Positions 21,601 to 32,831 of a stretch of DNA of 64,000 bases are shown here, one piece after another (the stretch's first letter is position 1; every line of letters starts with the position of its first letter). This DNA comes from Vitellaria paradoxa. Lineage: Eukaryota; Streptophyta; Magnoliopsida; Ericales; Sapotaceae. The position numbers were made by a program, and so were the translations under genes. Location of the stretch: contig CM034233.1 of the NCBI GenBank assembly GCA_019916065.1, forward strand, positions 52,197,947 to 52,261,946. The letters are read 5' to 3'. The notes beneath the pieces are model-generated. The model saw only the letters and a program-made list of their open reading frames with translations, was not told the DNA's origin and ran no database searches.

Positions 21601-24600
21601 GGGCCATACGAACTAGGAAAAATTCTCCATGGATACAAATGTACAATGATGCTCTACACACTTACTAAAGGGTAACAATTTTTGAAGTGTTAAAATCCCA
21701 ACCCATTGTTCACAGACATGGAGAAAGATCACAAAGCTCGTGCTGTTTGGTTTGGAAAATATTTTCTGTTTTCTATGAAAATAAAAAAGTACGTTAAAGC
21801 ACGTTTTCCACCTGTTTTCATTGTCTTAGAAAATGAAAATGGAAAACAAGTAGAAAACGGTCAAACCAAACAACCCTCCAGACAGCTTCATCTCCAAGTA
21901 CTTTGCAGGAAATAGCAAGGACACTTCGCTGTGGTATAGAAATTGGCATCCACTTGGTCCATAATTCCCAAATTTGAAGCTTCTACACTGTATGATATAG
22001 GGATCGAAGTCAATGCTGATGTTGCTACTACTATCAGAGAAAGAGATTGGTCTTAGCCCTCCAGATTATCAACCTCTAGATAATCTAACTGGGAATTACA
22101 TGAGATTCTGAATCACCCTGCAGACTACTCCTTCTAATCAGTTATTTGGACAGCTTCCAATGCTAAAATGTGTAGCCACCTGGAATGTGGTCAAAAGGCC
22201 TCATTCCAAAGTTCTTTGGCACCAGCTCCTTTGATTGCCCAAGCACATCCCCAGACACAGTTTTATTTTCTGGTAGCCATTCGTGGCAAGCTCAACACCA
22301 AAGACAAAACCAGCAGCATGGGGGACTACTAACCAACCCGCTGTACATTGTGTGGTGTGGCAGAACATGGACTACCTTTTCTTGCGTTCAGCTACTCAAG
22401 AATTCTAGACAACGATGTGCAGCCTAAGTGCCATCTCCGACCAAAGACAAAGGTGGAAAGTGAACTGGCTTGTTGGAAAATTTATTGGGAAGTCTTTTGC
22501 TAATATTATCAGGACGTTAGGATGGGCAGCAATAGTTTACCACTTCTGGATGGAAAGGAACAACATAATTTTCAAGGGGTTCTGATCTTTTTGAATCAAA
22601 CTTTTGACAATCATAATATATACCACAAAAAATAAAATAAAATTTAGTTTTGGTAAGGTATTTGGTTAGCGCGGAAACAATAACATTTGGGAACGTTTTG
22701 AAGGGGAACAAAAATATTAAAATATCTACAAATGTTTAGATGTATTGAAATCCATCTAAATACACAAAAGTTTAATAATATAATTAAGCAACTTATTGTT
22801 TTGGTATATATTATGCAGTATTTTTCGTGTATTTGTTATATATTCTGATAGAAATATTAGAATTCTTACTCCACTAGTATTTATTTCAGACTATCTGGAA
22901 ACAAAACGACTGTTTTGTAGAAAAGAAACAATATTTTGATCCTTGCTCCTGAGTTGGAATCTGCACAGTTTTTTGCACACAAATTTGCATTTCTGAGTTG
23001 AATATGGGGACCATCAGAACATGCCATCGAAAGAGCAAATAAAGAAAGCAAGTATAGGGAGGAGAAGTCATACTAAGCATGGAGACGAAAGTCAAGGAGT
23101 TTCTAGGTCAATTCTTTGATGGAAAGTTAAATAAATTTTAGAGGACAGCATGTGGGTAACTTTAAACAAGGGAAAAATAATGTATGATATAAGGACAGTA
23201 CCTCCAATGGGATGGCTCAAAAGTCCGGAAGAAGACATGAGTTCTGTTTGTGTTAATCATAGTTTCAACCCAAGATGCCCAAGTGTGTAGTGCAGTTCTG
23301 AAGGCAGTTGCAATTGACATTCCAAGCTTCAGCGAGTTGCCAACTTGGAAATAGCAACCCCTGTCATTTGAATCCTAATTAACACATGCATAGAGAGCCA
23401 GACAGAACAATGTTTCCACTATGAAAAACAGAACATAAACAGTAAGAAGCAGATTCATAGATAGCAGCTCACTGTTAAGTTTTATAAATTTAACAAAATG
23501 TTTTGTGGACAAATGACAGGGTACGAAACTATAAAAATTCTATGTTTAGAGTGGTCCAACTAAATTTGAAAGACTAACCATCTAATTTTCAGGAAATTCA
23601 TAATTTCCTTCTTTAACATATTTTACTATAATAATAACTAAGGATTCCTAACTACCATTGACATTTTGCACCAACAAGCTAATGCAAGAAAAATTCTCAG
23701 CATAAAATTTTATTTCTGGTTAATGGAGTTCTAACAGATTAAATCATCATTAGTTCATAAACATTCTGAGGACAAATTACCAAAAAAACAAAAAAACCAT
23801 TCTGAGGACCTATTGTAGTTTTTTTAGTTGAAAAGTTTGAGCTGAGGGGGTAATTTTTGCTTCTGAATATATGCAGGAAAACATTTTTGGACTATCATTT
23901 TTCAGAGTAATTAGTTTTAAATTCCAGTATTACTGAAAAGAGCCACAGTCGTCACTTTTTGCAGAACTATAATGTGTGTGTATATATTGATATGCTTGAA
24001 ACCAAGTTCAGATTCTTCAGAACTACTAAAAGTTTAGGAGTCTTAATGGAACATATGTCAATTCAGCGCAATACGAAGGATTCCATCAAATGGAAATCAG
24101 GAAGTTGTTTATATTTTTCTTTTCTTTCTTTTTTTTTTTTTAATTGAAGGTTAGTTTTTGGCAATTGAAATTGTTAATTCTTTCCATGCGTAAGTACCAT
24201 AGAAGGTTTAGGATCAAGTAACAATCAAACTATAGACCATTTGAACGTCAACCAATGGCAACAGCTATGATGGTTACAACAATAATTCTACAGAAGTCAT
24301 TTCTCTAATATCTTCATGCTGAAAGGTATTGTGAACCAATCTACAGCGGTAGACTCTCAAAAGTATAATGGTCGCCTTTTGGGTATTAGGGAGGTGGGTT
24401 TGGATCTGCAAGCCCAACTTTGTCTCGTGTTTGACTGCGCAAAATTGCTCCGGACATGAAACCTGGAGTGGTTACAACTATAATTTTAAAGAAGTCATTT
24501 CTCAAATATCGTAATGCTGGAAACTAATGCAACCAATTATACAGTGGCAGATTCTCAAACGTGTATGGCTTGCATTTGATTGGAGTATTAGGGAGGGGGA

Positions 24601-27600
24601 TTGGATATACAATATATGAGAGTGGTATTGTATATCTCCCATCTCCGGATTTTTTTCTCACCAAGATCTAAAAATCCAAAATTATGTCCTGTCTAATCAC
24701 ATTTTTTATTTCATTTCATATCTCACCAACCAAACACCAAAAAAATAATCTCACACAAAAATTTAATTTCATTTGTTATCCATGATATTACTTATTTCTC
24801 ATCGTCCTATTCCGCTAATCAGAAGTAACCACTATATCAATAAATACTCCACCTGGATTCTCAAGGTAACAAAAATAAATGTCTAATTTGGTCGACAAAT
24901 TAGTGGATCCGTGTCAAAATCATATTAAATTCAAAATACCTCTACTTGGATTTGAATTAAACTAATATCTAATTTCACCCACTCATAAGTGGATCAAAGA
25001 ACCTGGACATGTAGAATGATTTTGACTCAACGAAGCACTTTTCGTTTTTTTTTTTTTTTTTTCATTTTAGTTATGTTGAAACACATTGTTAGGCCAATTT
25101 CCTAACAGTTTAAACTTTTGAGACAATTGGTGAGTTAATATGACATTGAAGGATTGGTTACATGAAGCCCTAATTCTCGTCATCATTATTTATTCTCTAT
25201 TTGTTCTAGTGCACTCTAGTTTGTGTTGGTACACCTTATCTAGTTCGGTTTGTTTGTCTCTTTGATCTACATATGATTTAGAGTCACATGTAAGGAGTAT
25301 TAAGCTGGCTTGATATGCATTGTTAGGCACATTGTTTAATAGCTTAAACTTTTGAAACAATTGGTGGCTTATAGAGAGCTATGGTACCAATAGGTTCTTG
25401 TTCAAGTCTTAATATGAGGATTTATTCCTCATTTGTTCTTATGCACTTTAGTCTATTTGAGTTGGTGCACCATGTATGGTTCAATTTGTTTCTCTCTGAT
25501 CTTTCAATTGGTGGCTTATAGAGCTATGGTACCAACAAGTTCTCGTTCAAGTCTTAATATGAGGACTAATTCCTCATTTGTTCTTATGCACTTTAGTCTA
25601 TTTGCGTTGGTGCACCATGTATGGTTGAATTTGTTTCTCTCTGAACTCTAATTCATGTGCTAGTAAGGGTGCCAATTGAGGAGTATTAAGTTAGCTTGAC
25701 TTACCCATTTTCTAGTAGCTCAAGATTTTGTGACAATTTTGACTAAACACTTTTGAACCATTATGAGTTGCTGAAGGCCTTAATTTCAAATAGTAGGACA
25801 TTTGGCCTTTCTACATTTCTTAATTCCAAGACATAAACATAAAAAATAGATTAATTGTCTTATCTTCAATAAAGAGATAAAGTTACTAATTTGTTTTTAT
25901 TTTATATGCAAATAAATAGATATTTCAAATTGACATTTTAACATATCCATATCATGTCTATATCTTGTGTCCTTATAACATGCTTCTTAGATTCTCATTA
26001 CCCCATATTCTAATATCTAAAACTCAAAGTGACTAGCTAGTTCTCAGGGATATTGTCATTTCGCTCATCCCATATTAGCCATATGGTAGGCATGAAACAA
26101 AAGTTCAAAAACTTTTGCATTACAACCTTCAAAACCTAAAAACTAAGAATTCATTAGGACACAATCTTTTGTGCAGAAACCAACTAACCTTACCCAACCA
26201 AACACCAAGTAACTAAGCCAAGCAATGAGGAAATAGAAATGATTAAATTATCAATCTTTGCTATTTTAGTATGTTAGGTATTTTATTAAAATTGGCAATC
26301 CATACTCAAAGTAGAGTTTTAATCCATGTAAAATTAGACGTAGGCTAAGACGCCAAATTTTGAGATTAGAACAGACTGTGTTTCAGGCCTCAGAAAATAT
26401 CTGAAAAACGTCACTTTACGGGAAGGGCACTGGAAGTATATAGGACCAATGATGGAACTTCGCTCTGATTTGCGAAGAAATACAAATTGCACATGCCACG
26501 AATTAAGCTGTGGGAATAGCACTGGATGTACGCGGGTACTCGCGATATGTTGCTAAAAACCCATGGGAAGACTACTCCTGCGAGCATTAGCCTAGTACTT
26601 TCCAAACTGCATTTTAGAAACTCTATTTGTTTAGGATTTCGTACCCTATATTCTAGCATTTCTTTAGGGTTTCTAGAAGAGAGAAATAACTTTAGAGATC
26701 AAAAAGTATTCAAGTGTTCAAGATTTATCTCATCCCTTAGCCACAAAAATGTTCTTTCATCATATGTTTATGATTCGAAGGAATTCGAATCTTGAGTGTT
26801 GTGGATTCCACATGTTACCAAGGATTCGATTCATCTTCATGGATTTGAAGAGGCATCTTTCACTTGGAGATTGATGAATCAAGGAATCAAACAAAGGATC
26901 AACAATATGGAGTCATGGATTCGGGTCTATCGAGAGGTTGTATTTTGTAATTAAGCTTGCGATATAGTGAAAAAATTCGTGACTTTTTTCCCGGTTTTGG
27001 TTTTCCTCATTAAAATTTGTGCCTTCCTATTTTTTGCTTTATCATTGTGATTGCGATTAATAGTGTGGATTGTTTGGATTATCTAACATACAAAATTTCA
27101 GAGTAGGAAAAACTTTTGTTGTTTTCTTTGGATATAAAACAAAAGCTTGGATCCACAATCCCCCAATTATAGGAAGAACACGGAAATTTATTTATTCTAG
27201 ACCAAAATTCAGCAAAGGACATTGGCTCCAGACTAGGGGCAATGGCAATGTGAAATAATTAGAAGTGGAAGGAAATAAGAATTGGTGTACGAGGAAAGAT
27301 GGAAAAGTAATTCACCTGAAAATAGTTATTATGGTTAATATTAAAAAATGCAGAGAGACAAATGATTGATGATTTATTAGAGAGAAGAAAAATCATATTT
27401 TTCCAAATTCACCAACAATGAACTTTAGATCATCAATATTGGCAGGAAATCCATGACGTCATTGTGCATGATGAAGAAGTATAGGAAAAGGTTTTAGTTG
27501 GACAATCTAAGCCAAAGGACTTCTTAAAACTCAAATGAATTATAAATTTTCAACATATCAAATGTTGACTAAGAGAGCAAGGGAGAAGATTGGAAAATAT

Positions 27601-29171
27601 ACTTCCAAATACATTTGTCAGCCTGCTAAGTTCTTCATCTTTCAATTTGTGGACAAGTGTTGTCTATTGATTTGAATTTTGCTTCTCCATTGGTATAATA
27701 TCTTCATCGCCTCTACTGTAATGTTAACACTGATGGAGAGTACATAGGTGTATATTTGAAATAAAGTGCAACTTGTGTGGTACTTTTAAGTTTTGTGCAC
27801 AAAAGTTGGTTACATAACAGAACATTTCCCACTTTTCCTTTGCTCTCCAACATTGTCAACTGAAGCCTAAAGCAACAACCATTGTTTAAACAATTGTTTC
27901 TCTACTCTGGTATAAATCTGATTTTTGTAGAAAGGGAAAGTAATCATCATTGTTCATCAAGATTATGGTAATATTTAGTTTTAAAAGAAATTACATTTGA
28001 AATCATAATTCATAAGACTAAAAAGGGGACAGAGCATCTAGGTTTATTCTGTCAAACGGAGCAGTGCATCATATGTTTGTCATCTCTTAAACCAATTTAA
28101 TCATAAAAGTCCTAATTATAGCTAGATTACATATTTTTATATATATAAATAAAAATATTTGCAAGGAACTCCAAAGTATAGCTAGAACATGGCACTGATT
28201 TTAAATCAATAACGATAACCATATATTTCATATTATTGAGAATAAACAAATTTCATCTACTCCAGGAGTTAATTTGGATAAGATATTCTATCTACAGAAG
28301 ACAATCAAGTATAATTTGCATAGGCAAATGTTAAGAGATAAGTATATAAGAGAAAGAGAACTTACATTCCAAAAAGTTTCCCTGGCACCCACCATTGTCC
28401 AGAGTTGAATATAAGCACATCTGAATCAACCCACTTGTTGCTAAAATCATCCAGGATGTCAAGTCTAAGAGTTGACCTAACCCTTTTAGGTCCATGTTTA
28501 GGGACCCAATTGTGCTGCACAAGGAAAACTGACCTGAAGAACTCAACAGTCAAGTTAAAGGAACTGAATCTCACACCTAAAAATCTAATTTGTTTTGTTA
28601 TCTTATTGTCATTGACTTCATAAACACTCCTCTTGTCCTCCACCCCAGTCATAAGCAAACATATCAAGGATTCCCACTGCGTTCTACTCATTGAATCACC
28701 CACAAAAACAATCCTTTTGCTTCTAAACGTTTCCAAAATAGTCTGCACATTAAATCTTGGAATATCGCAGTTCTTGGGCTTCCACCTCCATGTTAGATAG
28801 TCTTCGTCTCTTCGTCCGTTCCCCAAGCAATTGAATCCCCGTTCCACAAAAGGACATTCCGAAGCATTGTACAACGGATAATTATTATCTATCACCCAAC
28901 TTCCATCGAAAACATTGCAGTAATCCAAGGAGTCATTGGACATGAAAACTCCATACCCATGAATCGCCTGGCGGAGACTGGGAAGGACATATATATATCC
29001 ACCAGCAATGACCAAAAAGAAGGAAATCACAGAAACCACAGAACCAATGACAAGTAGTACGCGAAGAAAGTGTGAATGCCAGATCTTTCGAGAAGTTCTT
29101 GGGCTGTTAAAACTCAAGCCCCTTCTATTGAAAGATAGGCTTCTACTGGAATTATTCATTGCATCAGTCAT
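12680..29171 (-). CDS. Gene B: TBL family (PMR5N / PC-esterase) polysaccharide O-acetyltransferase
   Basis: Three coding exons on the minus strand: 29171-28366, 23360-23202 and 12977-12680 (stop TGA at 12682-12680). They sum to 1263 nt and 420 residues, normal for the family. The junctions are GT-AG: GGAAT/GTAAG, GACAG/GGGTTGC, TTGGAG/GTACTG, and a pyrimidine tract ending TATCAG. The start is the first ATG in frame (29171). The protein has a transmembrane anchor near residues 38-61, a PMR5N cysteine-rich region (YCNVFDGSW at about 84-92), the GDS motif (FVGDSMSRTQWES, residues 158-160 are GDS), a GCYFQVGNSLKLG block at the start of exon 2, and the C-terminal DxxH motif as DCSHWCLPG (residues 390-398). 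Family knowledge: TBL proteins are Golgi type II membrane enzymes that O-acetylate xylan, mannan, xyloglucan or pectin. The substrate here is not known; the sequence reminds me of the TBL5-TBL10 group. Every catalytic motif is present, so I expect the gene to be functional despite its long introns. Confidence 0.93.
14779..15162 (+). repeat. 192-bp tandem duplication within copia gag
   Basis: Copy 1 is 14779-14970 and copy 2 is 14971-15162, both running from GTCATGGGACCCTATGG to TCTCAAGAAGAT with few differences. The period is 192 bp (64 codons), so the reading frame of gag is kept across the junction. The same in-frame stops appear in both copies (for example after CSDxS), so at least some mutations predate the duplication. 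Confidence 0.9.
15953..16103 (-). mobile_element. Small SINE with 18-bp target-site duplication inside copia pol
   Basis: The body spans 15971-16085 (about 115 bp), oriented on the minus strand. That strand carries an A-box-like GTAGCTCGGTGG and a B box GGTTCGAACCC, then a C-rich run and a terminal A tract (the T run at 15971-15983 on plus). The flanking duplications are CTATTGATCAACAAACTT (15953-15970) and CTATCGATCAACAAACTT (16086-16103), 18 bp with one mismatch. Removing the body restores copia sequence between the protease and pre-integrase regions. Confidence 0.88.
18996..19212 (+). repeat. 3' LTR of the copia element (degraded)
   Basis: It starts just after the polypurine tract with TAGAAAATATTGTAAATATA, resembling the usual TGTTAGAAAATATTG start of a copia LTR family, and runs to about CATACTTTTTCA. 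No matching copy is found upstream, so LTR divergence cannot be used to date the insertion. Confidence 0.6.
20365..21453 (+). mobile_element. Possible solo LTR
   Basis: The segment begins TGTTAGGTTT and ends GTATAACA, with LTR-like internal structure and no coding sequence. The flanking five bases (AGTTT left, AATCT right) match at three of five positions, with two transitions, so the duplication is weak. The right half (from about 21000) reads like the end of a plant copia LTR. The element type is uncertain. Confidence 0.4.
21744..21872. mobile_element. MITE with TGTTTGGTTTG inverted ends
   Basis: A 129-bp element whose ends are TGTTTGGTTTG and CAAACCAAACA, perfect 11-bp inverted repeats. 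The interior is also self-complementary (GGAAAATATTTTC against GAAAATGGAAAAC). I could not define a target-site duplication. It sits close to the start of the plus-strand LINE fragment. Confidence 0.65.
21905..22585 (+). mobile_element. LINE C-terminal fragment, plus strand
   Basis: Translated with frameshifts, this stretch shows the end of a plant LINE ORF2: LWYRNWHPLGPL near 21930, IRERDWSW near 22036, FWVAIRGKLNTKDK near 22269-22307, CTLCGVAEHGLPFL near 22345-22386 (the zinc-binding region), then VYHFWMERNNIIFKG near 22536-22580. A terminal A-rich tract follows near 22620-22640. It is opposite in strand to the other LINE in this intron, so it is a separate insertion. Confidence 0.75.
24271..24605. 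repeat. Two diverged ~130-bp direct repeats
   Basis: A block beginning GGTTACAAC and running to TATTAGGGAGG and a GATTGGA-like end occurs at about 24271-24402 and again at about 24471-24605. The copies share AGAAGTCATTTCTC and landmarks such as CAGATTCTCAAA, but differ at many positions, so they are old. Confidence 0.65.
25358..25650. repeat. ~147-bp tandem duplication
   Basis: Two head-to-tail copies begin CAATTGGTGGCTTATAGAG at 25358 and 25505. They share TTCAAGTCTTAATATGAGGA and GTTGGTGCACCATGTATGG, with one small indel and a few substitutions. The start of each copy resembles the terminal module of repeats near 25100, 31190 and 39020. Confidence 0.8.
26272..27088 (+). mobile_element. Putative solo LTR in intron 1
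   Basis: An 817-bp segment begins TGTTAGGTATT and ends TATCTAACA, with inverted TGTTAG/CTAACA termini as in LTRs. The middle contains an AGAGAGAAA leader-like stretch and the right half resembles the U5 part of a plant LTR. The flanks TAGTA and TACAA match at only three of five positions. I see no coding capacity. Confidence 0.45.
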
Positions 29172-29687
29172 ACACCCCACTAAAATTCAGCAAAACCATC
29201 CCCAAAATTACTAGTAAAGATCTCAACCGATGCATTAAATCCATAAAAAAAGGAAAAAAAAAATTAAAACTAATCAAAGTACTCCAGAAACTACCGATCA
29301 ATCAATCTCACATCAAAATCAGTAAACATTAATATCGACATCCAGCTCGAAGAATCGTGAGAATTCTAAAACGTGAAGAGCAGTCTCAGCCAAAATTCCA
29401 AGCATTAATAATACGAAACATCCGTAAAAGCACTACATTCAATCCAAGAACAGAATGTCAAGCTTGTAATCGTATTTTGATGAGAAATGATCTGAAAACG
29501 AAACGGGTACGGAACAAATCTCAAATAAAAACAAAACCAATTACAGAAAGCAGTAGCTTTCTACGAATAACAAATGATTCTTAGAATCATCTGAAGAAAC
29601 AGTTATCGAATGAATGAAGGGTTGGCTATTCCAGCGTTAGATTTTCGACGGTTGTTGAGGGTAGGAGCTCAGGAAAAGCCTCGATCC

Positions 29688-29695
29688 ATTTATAG
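29688..29695 (-). promoter_or_regulatory. Candidate TATA box of gene B
   Basis: On the minus strand the sequence reads CTATAAAT within CTTCTATAAATGG. It lies about 520 bp upstream of the gene B start codon, in the only non-repeat, moderately GC-rich stretch there. If used, transcription would begin near 29660 and the 5' UTR would be about 490 nt. There is no experimental support. Confidence 0.5.
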
Positions 29696-29699
29696 AAGG

Positions 29700-31739
29700 C
29701 TCGTGACTGGGTTCGTGGGGCCTTGAAGCGGAGGATATCTGACTTGGATGAAGGGCAGCAACCAGGATGGAACGGAAGAAGCCTCGGGAGAAGCTTGTGA
29801 TACCTCTAATTTTAGCGGGTTCGGGGGCTCGTGAGCAATTCGGCTGATTTTGACGCATGGTTAATTTTGACTAAACTCGTGATTTTAATCTTGTGCATTT
29901 AGAGCTCAAAATTTTCATAAGGATAAATTACACATTTCAAACCTTGTTAACATTAAGGTACCGTTTGGAGTTTCAAAAAGTTTCAAAAAATTTTATAAAT
30001 CTCTATAAATTTTTTATCATATCAACTTTTTTCTTTCACTGCACGCATTACGAATTCACAACTTTTCTCACTTTGGCTCCGTTTGGAGCTATACCAAATA
30101 AAATAAAATTCTACAAAACTCTACAAACACGAATTACGAGATAATCAAATTTAAATTCTTCATTCACTGTACAAATTACGAGATATTTACTTTTACAATT
30201 TTATTTTATTTTATACACTTTTATACAACTCCAAACACACCATTTATCTTATTTTTTCTCACTTTTTATCACTCCAAACACACACTAATTCCTTTCAGTA
30301 AAATTAGTCATCAAAACTTATTTTAAAATGCTATTAACACTAATTTTTTTAATAAAATTAGTCATTAAAATTTAACATAAATGTCACCAAAATTTTTGAT
30401 ATTTTTATTATTTTACCACTTTCTCTTTCTTACGTCTCGTTAATTTTCTTTACAAAAAATTTCAAAAACTTTTTCTTTTTATTTACATTTTACTTATTTT
30501 TTAAAATTTTTGTGAAAATTTGACAAATATGTGAGGGAATGATAAAATAGGAAAAACATGTAAAATTTTAATTATTGTACATTTTTTGTTAAGTTTTAAT
30601 GATTGATTTTATTGAAAGTGGGTCAACGTTATCAACATTTCAAAATAAGGGAAATAAATGTAATTTTAAAATGTTGTGGATGATAAATGTAATTATCCAA
30701 ACATTAAGGGGAGATAAGTGTAATTTATCATTTTCATAAATACTATATAACAATGTAGCTCAATAATTTCAAAATATGTTACCAAATCAATGGTTGAGAT
30801 TAAATTTCCTTGATCAATTGGAATTGTATTTTCTTGTTAACCTTTAACGCCCAAATCTGTCCAATCCAATTAGGCCGCGTAATTTCTTTCGCTAGACTTT
30901 CGGTGTATCGTTCTTATCTGATTTTTCATCATTTTTCGATTTCTGTCCCTTTTTTCCAATTTACAGCACCGACACCATCGCTCGGGCCATACGAACCTTG
31001 CATTAATTTGAAGCTGAAGCATCACTCGCTTGGAGGAGGAGGAGTCAACAATCTCACTCCTACCGCCGCTTGAATTTCGGTGCCCTATTTCCAAAGAACT
31101 CATAAGGAATTTGTTGTCTTGGCCACTTGATAGGTTCTTTACCTTTCTTCCATCAACTCTGATAACAATAGTATGCTGAGTCATTAATTACCTAAAAGTT
31201 TAAACTTCCAAAAAATTTGAGGAGGCTAAGTAACTTCTGAGGTTGTGATTGGTATATATTTTGAATGGCGTTGGTTCAAGTGTTACCTAATTTGACAAAG
31301 AAGTAAAAGCATTTGGAAGCTACAAAATGACGGATATGATTTATTCTCATAATTTGATTCTACTGTGTCTAAGCTCATGTAAAGCTATAAGTTTTTTTTT
31401 TTTTTTTTTTGGGCTCTTGGAAAATTCAATTTAGGTTGTTATTTGGAAATTTGAAAAGAAATGGAAATTGTTTTTCATCGGCGTTTCTTTATAATACCAA
31501 AGTAGGGTAACAGTTGAGTATTGCATATGTACATATGTATTTTGTTTGGCAAGTAGCAGCTGCTGTATATATATATGGATAAGCCTAGGTAATTGGGAAA
31601 AATTTCAGTTGATCCACCTACTTACTTGTTCACAAAACATCTACTTGCATATAAATAAATCTAAATGTTAGTAGTACATTGTTGAAATTGAGAAAAATAT
31701 GATTGGTTAGGTGTTGAAATTTCTTAGGCCATTTGTTAT
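29700..31739. other. Upstream region of gene B and intergenic DNA
   Basis: No supported gene. It contains a pair of nested MITE-like elements (29957-30290), AT-rich sequence, and a stretch at 30860-31200 with open frames on both strands that I do not recognise. The minus-strand end near 31190 matches the PBS-like module also found at about 39000, so that stretch is probably transposon-derived. Confidence 0.45.
29957..30290. mobile_element. Nested MITE-like elements with GTTTGGAG termini
   Basis: Left ends reading CCGTTTGGAG occur at about 29962 and 30081. Matching right ends, CTCCAAACACAC, occur at about 30230 and 30275. The inner pair encloses AT-rich sequence with an inverted TAAAATAAAAT block. 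The arrangement fits one element inserted in a relative. Duplications at the ends were not defined. Confidence 0.5.
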
Positions 31740-32831
31740 TGAAAAATTATTAATATGCTACTATAGATCCCAAACAATCGATCAATCAATCAATCACAAT
31801 TAATCACACACGCAAGAATGTAGAAGGTGAGCAAAAACGAGGGAACCCACGAAGGGAAACCTCGAACAAAACTTTCACTAAAATAAACACACATTAGTTA
31901 CAAACTCAACCCCTCGATAGATCGACTCATCGACTTTATACTTTAGTTGACGTTTGCTCGAATCTTCGATTCACCAACTCCTCTAGCGAAAGCCCTTCAA
32001 CTCCTCGAAGGCACAAGATTGACTCCTCAATCGCTTTGCTGAATCCTCAGTGTGCTAAATCCACAGCGATCACAAAACTCAAATCCGAACTCTTTCAGAT
32101 TGAACACGAACCGTGTTCGCTAAGTTGTGGAGAGAATGATCAATCTTTAAGGCTCACAATCTCATGTGTATTCTCTCGGTGTGTGTCTCTCTCTTTTTGT
32201 GTCTCTCTGAACTTGAAAATGCCAAGAGATATTTATAGACAAACCAAGGTGGTTGGGGCTATTAAAGTGGTGTGTAGCTGAAATTCCAGCTTGACATCCT
32301 GTCAGTTTTTTTACTATATCTTTTCACTCACAATTCAAATTGACCTGATTTTTTTTTGGGTTGGAAAGAAGACTCAAAGGGCTACAACTTTCATGTTTTA
32401 GCTGAAGCCTGAATCCATCGTCTTCGAGGTCAAAATCGCGTTGGAAGTTGAGAACAAAAAGCTGTCATGCTGGTACCTCGCGGGAATGGCACACCCGTGG
32501 CCTTCCAGCGATCTTCCCGCGGCCTTCCCGCGGTCTTCCCACGACTCAGAGTGGCCTTCCCACTCGACTTAATCTCTCTCGGATATTTCCCGTGGCCAAG
32601 TGCGGTCTTCCTGCGTTATTCAATTCTGAACCTCTTTAAGACTTCTAGCCACTTTGAAAACTTGATTTTCAACCTCTTCAAGAGTTCTAGCCCCTTTGGA
32701 AACTTGATTTTCTGAGACCTTTTTGAATTCTAATCGACTTAGAACTCTAGTGTCTTAGCTTACATTAAGTTTAAAGTACATACAATTCTATTTGATCATG
32801 GATTTGCCAATTTACAATTTTAGCCTTAACA
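31740..32831 (-). repeat. 3' LTR of the 31.7-39.0 kb element
   Basis: It reads TGTTAAGG to TTTTTCA on the minus strand, 1092 bp. It matches the other LTR along its whole length, including the CAATCAATCAATCA tract, the CCTCGA-rich segment, and a TATTTATAGACAAACC block near 32230-32250. Small indels in the GC-rich CTTCCCGCGG segment (32510-32620) separate the copies. The adjoining polypurine tract, CCCAAGGGAGAGAT on the minus strand, is at 32832-32845. Confidence 0.92.

Larger units (their letters stand above)
12978..23201 (-). other. Intron 2 of gene B, 10.2 kb of nested transposons
   Basis: The GT donor is at 23201 and the AG acceptor at 12979-12978 (minus strand). The contents from low to high coordinate are: LINE 3' part (13035-14697), copia element (about 14698-19218) with a SINE inside it, LINE RT part (about 19219-20037), possible solo LTR (20365-21453), MITE (21744-21872) and a second LINE fragment (about 21905-22585). 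The interval 22586-23201 holds nothing that I recognise. The acceptor is preceded by a strong pyrimidine tract, which probably helps splicing over this distance. Confidence 0.85.
23361..28365 (-). other. Intron 1 of gene B, 5.0 kb
   Basis: The donor GTAAG is at 28365-28361 and the acceptor CAG at 23363-23361 (minus strand). It holds two diverged direct repeats (24271-24605), a tandem repeat (25358-25650), a module related to other repeats in the window (25090-25140 and 25320-25390), and a putative solo LTR (26272-27088). The intervals 23361-24270, 25700-26270 and 27089-28365 show nothing that I recognise. Confidence 0.8.

Noticed and set aside
30870..31184. A 104-codon minus-strand frame
   Set aside because: No recognisable domain; its upstream end overlaps the PBS-like repeat module, so it is probably chance within transposon-derived DNA.
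32036..32281. 81-codon frame repeated at 38183-38428
   Set aside because: The two frames are the same part of a pair of LTRs; conservation reflects the repeat, not coding.
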